Shown here: in pieces, positions 8,750 to 19,371 of the stretch
Layout: every line of letters begins with the position of its first letter
Position numbering within the stretch: the stretch's first letter is position 1
Assembly (NCBI GenBank): GCA_008729055.1
Contig: SDUX01000001.1
Coordinates: 1,866,123-1,930,122 of the forward strand
Length of the DNA: 64,000 bases
From: Pyropia haitanensis
Lineage: Eukaryota > Rhodophyta > Bangiophyceae > Bangiales > Bangiaceae
Direction of reading: 5' to 3'
Translations under genes and position numbers: made by a program
The notes under the pieces: model-generated
What the model saw: the letters and a program-made list of their open reading frames with translations, nothing else
Told to the model about the DNA's origin: nothing
Database searches by the model: none

Positions 8750-10454
8750 ACCTGTTGGAAAAAGACGCGTTACCTCTTTTCCCCCGGCGGGCTCCCCTCG
8801 CCGCGCCGACCCACCCTTATGTGGGTCGGTGCCCACGGCTCCCACAAATCCCGACCGACTCGACCGCTCCCGGTCGATCGCCCCCCCCCCCCGCCTAAAC
8901 CCTCAACCCTACATAGGGCTGGACACGCTGTCCCGCCCCCGCGCATTCCCGCCAACTCCCAGGAGTGAGGCGGCTGGACCGTACGTCCATCCAGCCTATC
9001 AACAGTTGGTGGGTGCGCGGACTCCGTGCGAGGGGCGGCTCGGGCAGAGGAGGGGCAGGGCGGCAGGAGGACAGCCGCTGGGCCACCCCCGATCCCCCCT
9101 CGGGCCCCCAGAAACAGGGCCCGCGGGCACCGGGCCGCGCCCGACCCCCCTTCCAGCGCGTCGAAACGCCACAGCCACGGATCATTGCCGCCAGCCCAGG
9201 CCCGATCCGCCCGCGCGCAAGCAGAGACTGCCAAGGCCCGCGGGCCTCGACCGATCCCCCCTCGCACACGCTCTAAATGAGGCGGTTCCCAGCACTAGGC
9301 CGCACACAGCCAACCCCCCAGCGCCCCCAAACCGCCGCGCCCTCTCACAGGGCCCCCGCCCCCCCCCTCTGGCGCCCGCATTATCCCACACTCAGCTGCA
9401 GCTGCTGTTGCCGCCGGGCCCGCGCCACGCCTCAATACTGTGCCCAGTGCCCCCTCCATCTGATGGAACCCGACGCGAGTGCGAAAAAATCTGCCCCACC
9501 TGACTCTTCTTGACCGTCTGGCCAATCATAATTTTCGCTGGAGTTGTGTGGGCGTGCGTGTCTGACAATGCTGCTCGTTTATTGTTAGATTGTCGGATCT
9601 CGAAATAGCATTGCTGCTGACCCTTCGTGGCGCCAGACACGTTGTTCGGCGCACCTGATGGCACCCGACTCCTCTCGGTCGGGCCCAACGCAGGAGGCCG
9701 CCGCGCTCATGACGCGTGGGGCGCCGAGGAGGTGCGCGATCCGGTTGCGCCACGTCCGCGCGTCACGCGTCGCCACGTTGGAGAATGCGTCACGGGCAGG
9801 TCCCTCTGGATCGCTCCGGGTGGCAGGGCACGCGGCACGGATCATTGCGCGGAACAGCCTTCCACGCGAGAGCGCAAGGAAACGTTCCAATCGTGACGCT
9901 GCCTCTCTGTCATTGGCTATCCGTCGGACACGGCCGCGCCCTATTCCTCCCTGTGCGACGTGGCAGCGTCCATTTTGGGCTCAATCTCCGTGATCTGGCG
10001 CGATCTGCGCGTGCTGGGCACACGTGTGTCAACGATCGCTGCGGTTGACGCGTCAATGCTTGCGTGGCATTCACTTTTCGTCACGATCGATGGACGATCC
10101 TCCCTCGATTTATTGTTGATCGCTGGTTTTTTGGCACACTGTCATCCAGTGGGCTCTCTTTTTTTTGATGACTTCTGCGGTGTTCCGGACCCCGATAGGC
10201 TTCGGTCGGAAATCGGACTGCGTCGCGCCCGGTGTCCCCCTATCCAGCGAACCTCCGCACTCCGCCAAATCGGTAGTAGCCCACCCCTTTCAGCGTTTCA
10301 GGTAACTCCTCTCATCGTTTCACGCTCATCGGCCCCATCAGATAGGGCATCCAACGGTTGCGTGCCACGTCTCGGTTTCATTTCACCCATTTAACCCATA
10401 GGGGTGACGTTGGTGGTTATGCTCTAAGTCTGGAATGGTTTGTTTACCCGCCGG
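8750..10454. other. GC-rich intergenic stretch without recognisable genes
   Basis: 8750-9460 is C-rich low-complexity sequence with frames open on both strands, a composition effect. 9480-10450 is less GC-rich and holds no frame with a recognisable motif. No RNA gene was seen. Confidence 0.5.
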
Positions 10455-10830
10455 CCCTCCCACGTGGCGGCCGGCCACGCCAGCCCTTTCACGTCGCGGC
10501 CGTCTCCACCCGTCTCTCCGGGTCGGGGCCGCCGCAGCCTCTCATTCCGGGTCGGTGCCGCCCCCACCATCCTTGCCGCGTGGCGGCCGCCCCCGCCTGC
10601 TTGCCCGCGTGGTGGCCACCCCCGCCCGCCTTCCCGCTTGGCAGCCGCCCTCGTCTGCCTGCCCGCGTCGCGGCCGCCCTCATCTGCCTGCCCGCGTGGC
10701 GGCTGCCCCCGCCGTCCCCCCCGCGTGGTGGCCGCCCCCGCCTGCCTGACCTCGCCGCGGCCACCCCCGCCTGCCTGACCGCGTCGGGGCCGCCCCCGCG
10801 GGCCTCCCCGCGTGGCTGGCGCCCCCACCT
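10455..10830 (+). repeat. 29-bp minisatellite, about 12-13 copies
   Basis: A unit close to GCGTGGCGGCCGCCCCCGCC plus TGCCTGCCC repeats with a 29-bp period, clearest from 10577 to 10809 where unit starts fall 29 bases apart. Copies differ by several substitutions. Since 29 is not a multiple of three, all three frames stay open and produce similar Arg/Pro-rich peptides, which explains the long false reading frames on both strands here. Confidence 0.8.
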
Positions 10831-11169
10831 GTTGACGCCCAGTCCCGCAGCGAGGTCCATCACCAGCAGAAGCACCACAAGCTTCCGCCCGTCGGGGGCC
10901 GCTGTCGCCGCCACCGCCACCAAAACGGGGGCGGCACCATTCCACGCGGCGCCGTCGCCACCGCCGTCACTCCTGCCGCCGCTGCTTCTGCTGCTGCTTC
11001 TGCCGTCGCTGCTGTGGCTACTGTCGCCAACGTTGGTCACCACCAGTACTTTTTCATCTCCCCCGCCTCCTCTTCCCGCCGCCCACCCGCCGCCCTCTCT
11101 TGCCGCGACTGCCCCTCGTCGGCGACGTGGTGGCCGCCGCCCTTTCGCACACCGCGGTCCCAGTGGCGA

Positions 11170-14100
11170 ATGGTGCTTGGGCTGATCGCTCGCCGTATGG
11201 CTGGCCGGTTTCCTCCCCCGCCTGACTCGTTGTTGCGTGGGTCATCACTGGTGACCCTGGGCTTTACTTCTTTTCCTGTGCCGCAGCCATGCATGAGCGT
11301 CGGTGGGGTCGGCGTGGGCGGTGCTTCTTTGGCGGTGACGCGCCGGTCGTCTGGTGCCCAGTGCTGGGTCCTTGGCATGCCCGCCGGCCGCGTCTCCCTT
11401 TTGGGTCGCTCTAGCGGCTTGTCTGGAGGCGGTGCATCCGGCACGTGTCGCCGCGCCGCCTCACCGATGCTCTGTGCACCGTTGTCGTCTGCCTCTGGGT
11501 CGGATGGCCCGGTGCCGGTCTCTTCCGTGGACCCTGTGCGCGGGCTGTACGTGGGCGACCGTGAGGCGCTTCCACCATTGGAGTACCCCGACCATCCCGC
11601 CAAGCTGAAGGGCCCGCACAAGCCCGTGATCGTGAAGGGGGCTCTGCGGCGCTTTCTTGGTCAGGACGTCTCCACGCGGCCCGCCATCACGCGGTTTATA
11701 TCCAACTACGTGAGAGCGCGCCATCTACGACTGCAAGATGACAAGACCAAGTTCCGTCCTGATGCGGACCTACGCGCTGTTCTTGGTGTGGAAGAGTGCA
11801 CCTTCCTCCAGGTACGTCAGGTGATGGATGAATCGGATGTGCAGACATGGGGAGGAGTGCCACGTTCATAACCATGGTTTATAGCAGTGGTTTTTGTTCT
11901 GTCTGTGGGCGGCTACCCGGGTCCTCTGGTGCCCACCTCGTCTCGTCACGGTCACCCGTCTTAAGGACGCTGTACTCATGCCGCCCCCGACTTCTTATGC
12001 TTCCGACCACACGTACACGTGCATCCACGTCTCTCTTTCTCTGTCTCAGATTGTCAAGTACATCTCCCCGCACCTGACCAAGATTGACCTGGAGGACGAC
12101 GCTGAACGACTCCTCCAGGAGTTTGTGTCCTCCGTTTACGGTGAAGGACCTTTTCCCAATGAGCTTTCGCCGGGCCAGCGCCCATCGAAACAACGTCAAC
12201 ACTCCCGATCTCCAGCCGAGGTGGTCAAATGGTGCTACGGCGAAGACCAGATTGTCACGCTGCGTCGGCAGAACGGCTTCTTTGTAGACAAGACGCGCTA
12301 CGTTGTCATGATGGAGAATGACGCATCTCCTCACCTGGTGCTCTTGCGGCCGGGCCGGTCTGGAAAGTCGCTGCTGACCTCCCAGATGCAGGTATGAGTG
12401 TGACACAAGTCCCTGGGGGCGAGTTTTGGGGTGTCGCTTCTCACCGTTTGTCGACTCTGTCAGCATCTCTCGTTTGAGCAGGACTGAGCATATTGCTCTG
12501 TTTTTTCTTTGCTTGCTAACTGGTCCCTCCACGGTCATTCTCCTGGTACTGTTTGTGTTTATTCAACCTATCGCATGACCATGCTTCTCCCCTCCAGGTG
12601 TACCACGACATCCACACGACCCAGGAGCTGTTCGACGAGGTCTTCCTCAACTGGGATGGATCCCCAACGGACGCGTACGTGCAGTCATCTGGCGGCACTG
12701 CTGCAGGAGCGCGGGCGTACTGTGTGCTGCCGCTGGACTTCTCCATCCAAGTTCAGTCGGGTCCTGACGCTCCTCCCCTGCGCAAGCTCTTTCGGGACGT
12801 GCTGAACGAAGCTATGCTGGGATTCATGGACAAGTATGGTGTGCACGTCTCGCAATGGCGGGAAGACAACGCTGACGCCAACCTCAAGGCGTTGACGAGA
12901 TCTGTCGGTGCAGCGGGCCATCAACTCCTCGTGCTGGTAGACGAGTACGACCGCACCTTCAACCAGCTGATGCGCGAGGACCCGAACGCATACCAGGATG
13001 CAGTCGCACCAGCGCGCGACCGGAGGCCGGCGGGCTTCTTGCGGGCGTTCTACCTCACTCTCAAGAGTCTGCCCAAGCTGATCTCGACAAGAGTACGGAG
13101 CTTCACCACGGGCATTGCACCGGTTGCCCTCACCGACTCCTCTGGCTGGAACGTGGCGTGGTCCCTCACCCATGCCCCGGTTTACGCTGAATGCTGTGGC
13201 TTCACGGAGGCTGATGTGGAGCGCGGGCTGGCGCTGACCGGTCTGACGGCAGCTGAGCGCATCCCAACGTTGAGGCTGATGCGGAAGTTCTACAACGGCT
13301 ACAAGTTCGAGTCCGAGTCTCAGCCACTCTACCTGGCGGCCTACGTCATTTACTTCTTCAAGAAGCTGCAGAACGGCGGAAAACTGCGGGCGGCCATCCT
13401 CAAGGAGCGGGACGAGAGCAAGGACGCCCGGCTGGCCCACTACATGAAGGACGACAACGTGTCCCTGTCCCACAATGTGACCTCGGTGCTGCGCTCATCG
13501 TCTCGAGCGGGTGTCGTCGCGCTGCAGGACGCCTTCCAGGCGTCCAAGGAGCTCACTGTCCCGACGTGGGAATTTGAGAGCCCTTTCACGTTGGCGGAGC
13601 TGTCGCCAAGGACCGGCGCATCGGTGGACCTTGTGTGTGACCCCCTGACGCTGACCTCCACTGACGTGTCCACCTCACGGGCTTACCACCGGGCGTTGAC
13701 GCTCCTTTTCTACCATGGCGTCCTGTCGGTGCGGGGGTGCGAGGAGGACGGCACCCTGACGGTGCTCAACCCTCCCAACCTGCTCGCATGCCTGGACCAC
13801 TTCACCCAGCTGAAGATGGCGTTGGGGTCGGACATTTTTTTCTTGGAGCGGCTGATTGAGACGCCATCCTCCAGAGACGTCACCCTACTGGTGGACGCCG
13901 TGCTGCACGGCTGGGACTCGGGCGCGCTTGCAATGGACCGCCTCTTCAGCGAGACCTGTTTGAGCTCTGCCATGGAGGCCGCTGTTGGAGGCTGGCTCAG
14001 GACGCAGCCTGCGGTGAATGCCGTCCTGACGACTGGGCGTGGACACCCTCTCAACGTCGGTGGCGGCAGGCCGGGCTTCTACGACCTCATGCTGCAGAAC

Positions 14101-14460
14101 AAGAGCGGATCATCCAGGCTTTTGCTCGAGCTCAAGGTCGTGCGCGTCAACGGCATCTTGTACGATGACGACGAGCTGAACGAGGCGGCTAAACGCAGTG
14201 GCGACTTTGTGGACGCGAAGGTCGACCGCTACATCAACTCCCTGTCATACGAGGAGAAGCTGAACCTCCGCCTCAACCGTGATTTCCTCTACGGCGGCAA
14301 CCGTGTCTGCGTGACGGTGCGCGATCTTCTCAAGCGTGCCTTGGAGCAAGTGGCGTCGTACCACCGGGCGGTCGGCCAGCCTGTGCGGTCGTTTGTTGTC
14401 ATGCTGGTCGGCACCCGAGCCCTTGTCGCTGAGTACGTGGATGATGAAACCTCGGCCTAG
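11170..14460 (+). CDS. SWIB - P-loop NTPase - PD-(D/E)XK nuclease protein (Crinkler/RHS-type), three exons
   Basis: Exons 11170-11811, 12050-12391 and 12598-14460 join in phase 0 at CAG/GTACGT..CAG and CAG/GTATGA..CAG borders, giving about 948 residues from the first ATG (the frame is open further up to 11014). Exon 1 ends in a SWIB domain (ALRRFLGQDVSTRPAITRF, then YVRARHLRL) whose last helix, IVKYISPHL, is the start of exon 2; this supports the splice. Exon 2 holds the FVDKT.. segment and Walker A RPGRSGKS; exon 3 has Walker B LLVLVDEYD (about 12925-12951) and, near the C-terminus, FYDLML and LLLELKV, the D and E-x-K of a PD-(D/E)XK nuclease. Pfam names would be AAA-ATPase_like and PDDEXK_9. 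Such proteins are known as Crinkler/RHS-type effectors or transposon-derived genes. SWIB domains bind chromatin factors, so a nuclear role is likely. Confidence 0.75.
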
Positions 14461-14525
14461 CCCGGGGACAAGACTGTGCCGGTGGGGAGGGCGTCATCCT
14501 CGGGATCGGGCCGCGGTGCAGGCGC

Positions 14526-14599
14526 TGCCGCTCGCGGCGATGGTGGCGCTCGCGGCGATGGTGGCGCTCGCGGCGATGGTGGCGCTCGTGGGGATGGGC
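14526..14599 (+). repeat. 18-bp tandem repeat, about 4 copies
   Basis: The unit GGCGCTCGCGGCGATGGT repeats about four times, the last copy changed to GCTCGTGGGGATGG. It lies just past the stop of the SWIB-NTPase gene. Confidence 0.85.
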
Positions 14600-14899
14600 A
14601 AGGTCGAGGGCAAGTGTGGCGCTCCTGTTCGCCGCGTCCGACAGCGACGCGGTGGGGACAGCCGGGAAGGCCAGCGACGGGGGACTTCCACGCAGGAGGT
14701 CGTTGGCGGTTGTGGCCAGGGTCGGCCCCGTCCTCTGCTCTCCCCCTCGCTGTTTGCTTGCTGCAAGGACGAGATGGTCTCTGCCAGTTGGGGCCGAGGA
14801 GGGGAAAGAATAGCCATAAAGAACGCATTCCGTTGCCAAACGCCCCCCTCTTCCTACTCCGCCAGTCCTCAAAAGACCAAGCGGCTCCACAACCTGCCT

Positions 14900-17425
14900 G
14901 TGGGCGACGGCAGCGGCGATGGCAGCGGCGTTGGGGTCCCCGGCCGTCTTGGCAGCAGCGCCACCGCCGTCGTCACGGCCATCGCTGGGTGTGGCGGCGG
15001 CGCCGCCGCCGCCGTCAGACGGGGTGGCCGAGCAGGCGGCAGTGGGACCCGGCGACGGGCAAGGGGGCGGCCGGCGGCGGGTGTTGTCGCCGGCCGCTGG
15101 TGGCAACCCACGAGCAGCCACCAAGAGCACGGCCAGAAACGCAGCAGTCTGCCGTGGGGGGGGGGGAGGAGGGGGTTGCGGTGACACCCAGCCAGCAAGA
15201 AGGGCGCGGAGGGGGTTTGAGCAGCAGCACAAAGCGGCAGAGTGCCCACCCCCGCCCCCCCCCGGCCGCCCTGCCTGCCCCAGAGCCGGCGCGTGCTGGC
15301 GACCACGGCCGGTGGCAGACGCCAGCGCCCCCCCTCCTCGCCTGTTGCTGCGGAAGGCGGGCACGGACCGCGTCAGGTCGCACATGTCGAAGAGATAAAA
15401 GATGCACAGGACGGCCGACCCAACGCCAGGGCCGGCGGCGGCCAACCCGCTGCCCCCACCCCATCCCCCACCTGCGGCGCTGCTGCTGCTCCCGCGGCGG
15501 CCGTCGGCAACCACTACCCCCCACCCGCCGGGCGCCTCGGCCTCCACACACACATAGCGGAGGGCGCAAAGGAGCTCGCCGGCGGTGGCCTCGGCAGTCT
15601 TGCAGTGGGAGGCTCCCGACGCGCCCGCAGGGGGGAGGTGGCGGCCAGCGGTCCCCCGCCGCTCCTCCGCCCCCACCGCCTTCTCGGTGCGGCGACGAGC
15701 CGGTAGGGGCGTCCTTGGCAGCCAAGGACAAGCCGCCGCCACCATCACCGCCACCACCACCGCCACCACCACCACTACCACCACCATTATCGCCCCTCGT
15801 GGTGGTCCCTACCCCACCTCCACCCCTGCTCTCCCCCCCCGCAGCAGACCACATGAGGGACTGGGTCACTGTGAACAGCTGCGTGCCGCGCTGGCCAAAC
15901 GGGAGCCCCCGCCCCAACGCCAGCGTCGGGCACGCCTTGATAAGCCCCCGCAGGTGGGAGGCCAGCCGCCTCGCCGCCACACCTGCGCAGCCAATAGAGA
16001 AGGCCCCAAAGAAGCGTGCCCACACGTTCAGCACCACCAGCCGGTTGGTGTGGGCAACGGCGTCGGGGAACATGTCGCCGGCGGCGGCCGCCGCGGACCC
16101 GGCGGGGGGGGCAGGGGGGGGGGGGTGCGAAGTGCGTGCCGACCCCGGCAGAGCTGGCGAGGGTACCCCCGCTGCCATTGCCGCCGCCGTCGCCGCCGCT
16201 GCCGCCACCGCCGCCGCCGCCATCGGCACCCCCACCGTCGCGGCTGCCGCCGCCCCCCACACCACCCACCGCCGCCGCTACGCCCGTCGAGGCGGTGGAG
16301 GGCATCCCCCCCCGCCTCGCTCCCACCCCCCCCCCCCACTCACCCCCCCCCCACGCCACGGTGGCCCCCGCCAGCGCCATCAGCCGCCCCAGCGTGTGCT
16401 TCTCGACGGGTGGGGCGTCGCCCAGCCTCCCCACCCCCGCCGCCGGGTGGGCCGCCCCAACCGCGGCCGCCACCGTCAGGGCGGTGCGGTAGTCCCACGC
16501 AAGGCGCTCGGCGGGGATGGGGGGGGGCAAGCCCCTGCCGTCGGTGGAGCTCCCCCCGCCTCCGCGGGAGATGGAGGGCGTGGCACAGCCCGCTAGCTTC
16601 CCGCCCCCCAGCCCGCCAAGGGGCTGCCCGCCCCCGCCGGGAGTCGAGGCGGTGGCGGCGGCCGCCGCCGCTGCCGTCGCCGTTGCCGCGTCGGCCGCCG
16701 CTGCCGCGTCGGCCGCCGCTGCCGCCGCCGCCGCCGTGGCCAGTACCCCCCCCATGGAGGGCCCCGGCGAGGGCCCGTGGCGGGTGCCGGCGGCCACGAG
16801 CGCGACGGTGGCGGCGTGGAAGGGGCCCGCCGAGGGCGCCCACCGGAGGGCGTCGCCATACAGCACCGGACAGGGGGGGGGCCGCCCTCGTCGGCAGATG
16901 AGGGCGCCGCCCCTCAGCGAGGGTGCGGCCACCCGCCGCCGCCCGCAGCGGGGCTGCCCGCCGCCGCCGCCACCGCGTCGGGGGGCAGGTGGGGGGGGGG
17001 CACCGCCGCCGCCGAGTCCACGCCCATCACCTACAGTCTTCCGCCGCCCCCGACAATGTCGGGAAAGGACCACAGGAGCCCGGTGCCGCCACCGCCTCTG
17101 CCGCCGTAACCGCCGACCCCTGCTCACTCCTTGCATCCACCATCGCCGCCGCCCCCTCCCCCCGACCGCCACTGCCAGCCTCGGGCCAGAGGAGCTCCCC
17201 ATACACAAATACCGCCACCACCTCGCACCACGCCGCCAGCAGGTCGGGAACCAGCGCCCCGCTCACCGGTGAGAACCCCCGCGGGGCGGCGGCGGTGGGG
17301 GTGGCGGTGGCGGCCAGCGGGGGCCACCCGCGGCCAGCGTAGGAAGACGCCATCATTTCCTCGCGCCAGGCGGCACGCGCATGGCGATCCGTGGGGTCAG
17401 CGGGAGGAGGGGCCAGTGGGAACAA
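14900..17425 (-). CDS. Probable GC-rich gene of unknown function, possible membrane protein, frames broken
   Basis: Protein-like islands lie on the minus strand in different frames: about 17390-17170 (AAWREEMMASSYAGRGW, LAAWCEVVAVFVYGELLWPE), about 16890-16760 (YGDALRWAPSAGPFHAATVAL), about 16520-16340 (ERLAWDYRTALTVAAAVG, KHTLGRLMALAGATVAW), about 16090-15840 (RLVVLNVWARFFGAFSIG, GTQLFTVTQSLMW) and about 15610-15350 (LLCALRYVCVEAE, AVLCIFYLFDMCDLTRSV). They are separated by Ala/Gly/Pro runs. A good donor GTGAGT follows the third island near 16335. Either short introns or homopolymer indels in the poly-G runs would explain the frame changes. The hydrophobic islands suggest membrane segments. 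Family not recognised, and exact exons cannot be fixed. Confidence 0.35.
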
Positions 17426-17439
17426 GAGGGGCGGGGGCG

Positions 17440-17535
17440 GGTGGGAACAAGACGGGGGGGGGCGGGTGGGGAGGGGGGGGACAGGAAAAGAACCCTACAC
17501 AGCGAGGTGGTGGTGGAGGGGGGGGGGATGGGAAC
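17440..17535 (+). repeat. G-run tract with G-quadruplex potential
   Basis: Several runs of 5-9 G separated by short spacers on the plus strand. A low-complexity tract; it could fold as a G-quadruplex. From 17540 to 19371 no gene was recognised; the composition becomes less GC-rich. Confidence 0.5.
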
Positions 17536-17644
17536 CGAAAAAAGGGTATGAGCGTCCTTCATTCAGAGACCTTCCTCCAGATGAGGTTTCCCGAGAGATG
17601 TGGAGTTTCCTGCCTCGACTAACTGGGTTTAAGCAAGAACTAAC

Positions 17645-17757
17645 CGGGATTAAGGGCATAACCAGCAACGTGACCCCTATCGCCCAATCTGTACACGTTG
17701 CAGACACGTTGCAAATATGGCCCGATAGGGTTCGCCGCCGTCGCGTAGCAACGTCGT
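17645..17757 (+). repeat. Dispersed repeat, copy A
   Basis: Shares with 18338-18453 the order AAGGGCA..ACC..CAA.GTGACCCCT, then ACGTTGCAAATATGGCC and ATAGGGTTC, then GTAGCAACG. The cores are identical over 17 bases with diverged spacers, so these are old copies of one interspersed repeat. The minus-strand translations are also alike (EPYRAIFAT versus EPYEAIFAT). Confidence 0.65.
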
Positions 17758-18337
17758 TCGACGTACATGGTGGTTTTCCAAAAAGTGACTTGTCGGACGG
17801 CTGGAGGAAACCCGAAGCAGAAACTCGAAGTGCCTCAGAAGCACAATCCGAGCCGGTGTCGAGACTCTCACCGCGCGTTTGATCGATGACAGTTCTACCG
17901 CCTTTCCTCTCTCGATGCTTCTTCCGGCGTTCATTCCCGCTTCAGAGCCCCAGTGAAGGCTACTTTCCGGGTTCTCGTTTGCTGTGAGTTCATCGTTTTA
18001 GAAACTCGAAAATTGAAACGGACTCACCCCTAGTAGAGCATTCGGGTTCTTAGTTGATCCGCCCATGGCAGCCCGTGAGGGACGGTCGGTGAGTTAGGTT
18101 CTTCTCAAACCATGTTGGTAATTCTGAAACCCGAGGGCAGCGTCAGGCGCCGTGAGGCGACCCCCCCTCTCAGGTGTCTGCAGGGCCTGTTTTGATGTCT
18201 TTTGGCTCATGGGTAAAGCGACTAGCGAGCTGCTCGGAGCTCGCCCATGGGCTGTGGGAGCGCCACGTCTGTTGTCGCGGGAGAACCGAAGCACACGCCA
18301 GGTTGCTCTTGACAGAGATCTCGTGTGACTGGTCCAC

Positions 18338-18453
18338 CCGGGCACTTAGGGCAAAACCACCAATGTGACCCCTGGGGCCGAATTTGTACCCAAGGCCGCC
18401 ACGTTGCAAATATGGCCTCATAGGGTTCCAGGGCATCCAGTAGCAACGACTTT
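18338..18453 (+). repeat. Dispersed repeat, copy B
   Basis: Second copy of the repeat at 17645-17757, in the same orientation about 690 bp downstream, with the same ACGTTGCAAATATGGCC core. No coding function is evident. Confidence 0.65.
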
Positions 18454-19371
18454 TGAGCCATATCTGACGTGATAGCCCTATCCTGTCACAGAAGATCTCG
18501 AAACAGCCCAATGTACTTGGTCCGGTGAGAAACCGGATATCTCTGGAAGATCCCGTCCCCGATAGGGACATGGACCCGTCAGCCCCATTTTCCGCCAAAA
18601 TAGTTCCGAGGGGCCAGCATAGGGATGCCAAGCCCTAAGCGTCCTGGCCGGTGATTGGCTCACTGTGATTCAACAATATTTCAAAGTTCCAAGCAACGTG
18701 CCACGAAGGAAATGTGTGTCGCAGCAGTCGATCGCATACGATCGCCACGCAGGTGCACGTGAGCCCAGATTGTGGACCGCGCCATTCGGGACATCTGACT
18801 AGGCATGCCAGCGCGGTCACCCATCTCGAGAGAGTGCATGTCAGCCAGCGCAGCAATCGTCGAGAACCTGTGCACGCTGAATAATCGCACATTGTATCCC
18901 GGGCTGGTATTCGGTGGTATCCCGCTGAATAGCTGTCCCATTCTTGCGGATGCATCCAGGCCGAGTATTCGGTGTCACACGTGTGTCACGCGAGTGCTCG
19001 GTTAGCACGAAAGCTGACGGGAACGTGCCCGATCCTGCTGCTCTATTAATGTCTCATTAGCGACCTAATCGCATATTAGCAACCTATCTGAGATTAGCTG
19101 CGGGGGGCGGCTGGCTGGCTGCGTGGCGGACCGGGATGGGACGGGCGATTCTATCTTCGGTGGGCAGACCACCGCCATCGAGCAGCGGCAATGGTGCTGG
19201 TACTACCCTCCCTACGACAAACGCAAAGCCGCAATGACCATGCGGCGGGAAACAACAATACAGAACGAGACAAATCACGCTGAGGCCACCACAGACGCAG
19301 CACAACAGAGACGCACCAACAAGAGCAAGTCAACTCAGTAGCGCGCCCATCGCCCGCAGCCACGAGCACCG

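Noticed and set aside
1..8750. LTR pair for gypsy element 1
   Set aside because: No shared sequence of useful length was found between the two flanks, so no LTR is annotated; the right-hand primer site is only a possibility.
14476..16596. 706-residue plus-strand Arg/Pro-rich frame
   Set aside because: GC-rich low complexity; the better protein-like segments lie on the opposite strand.
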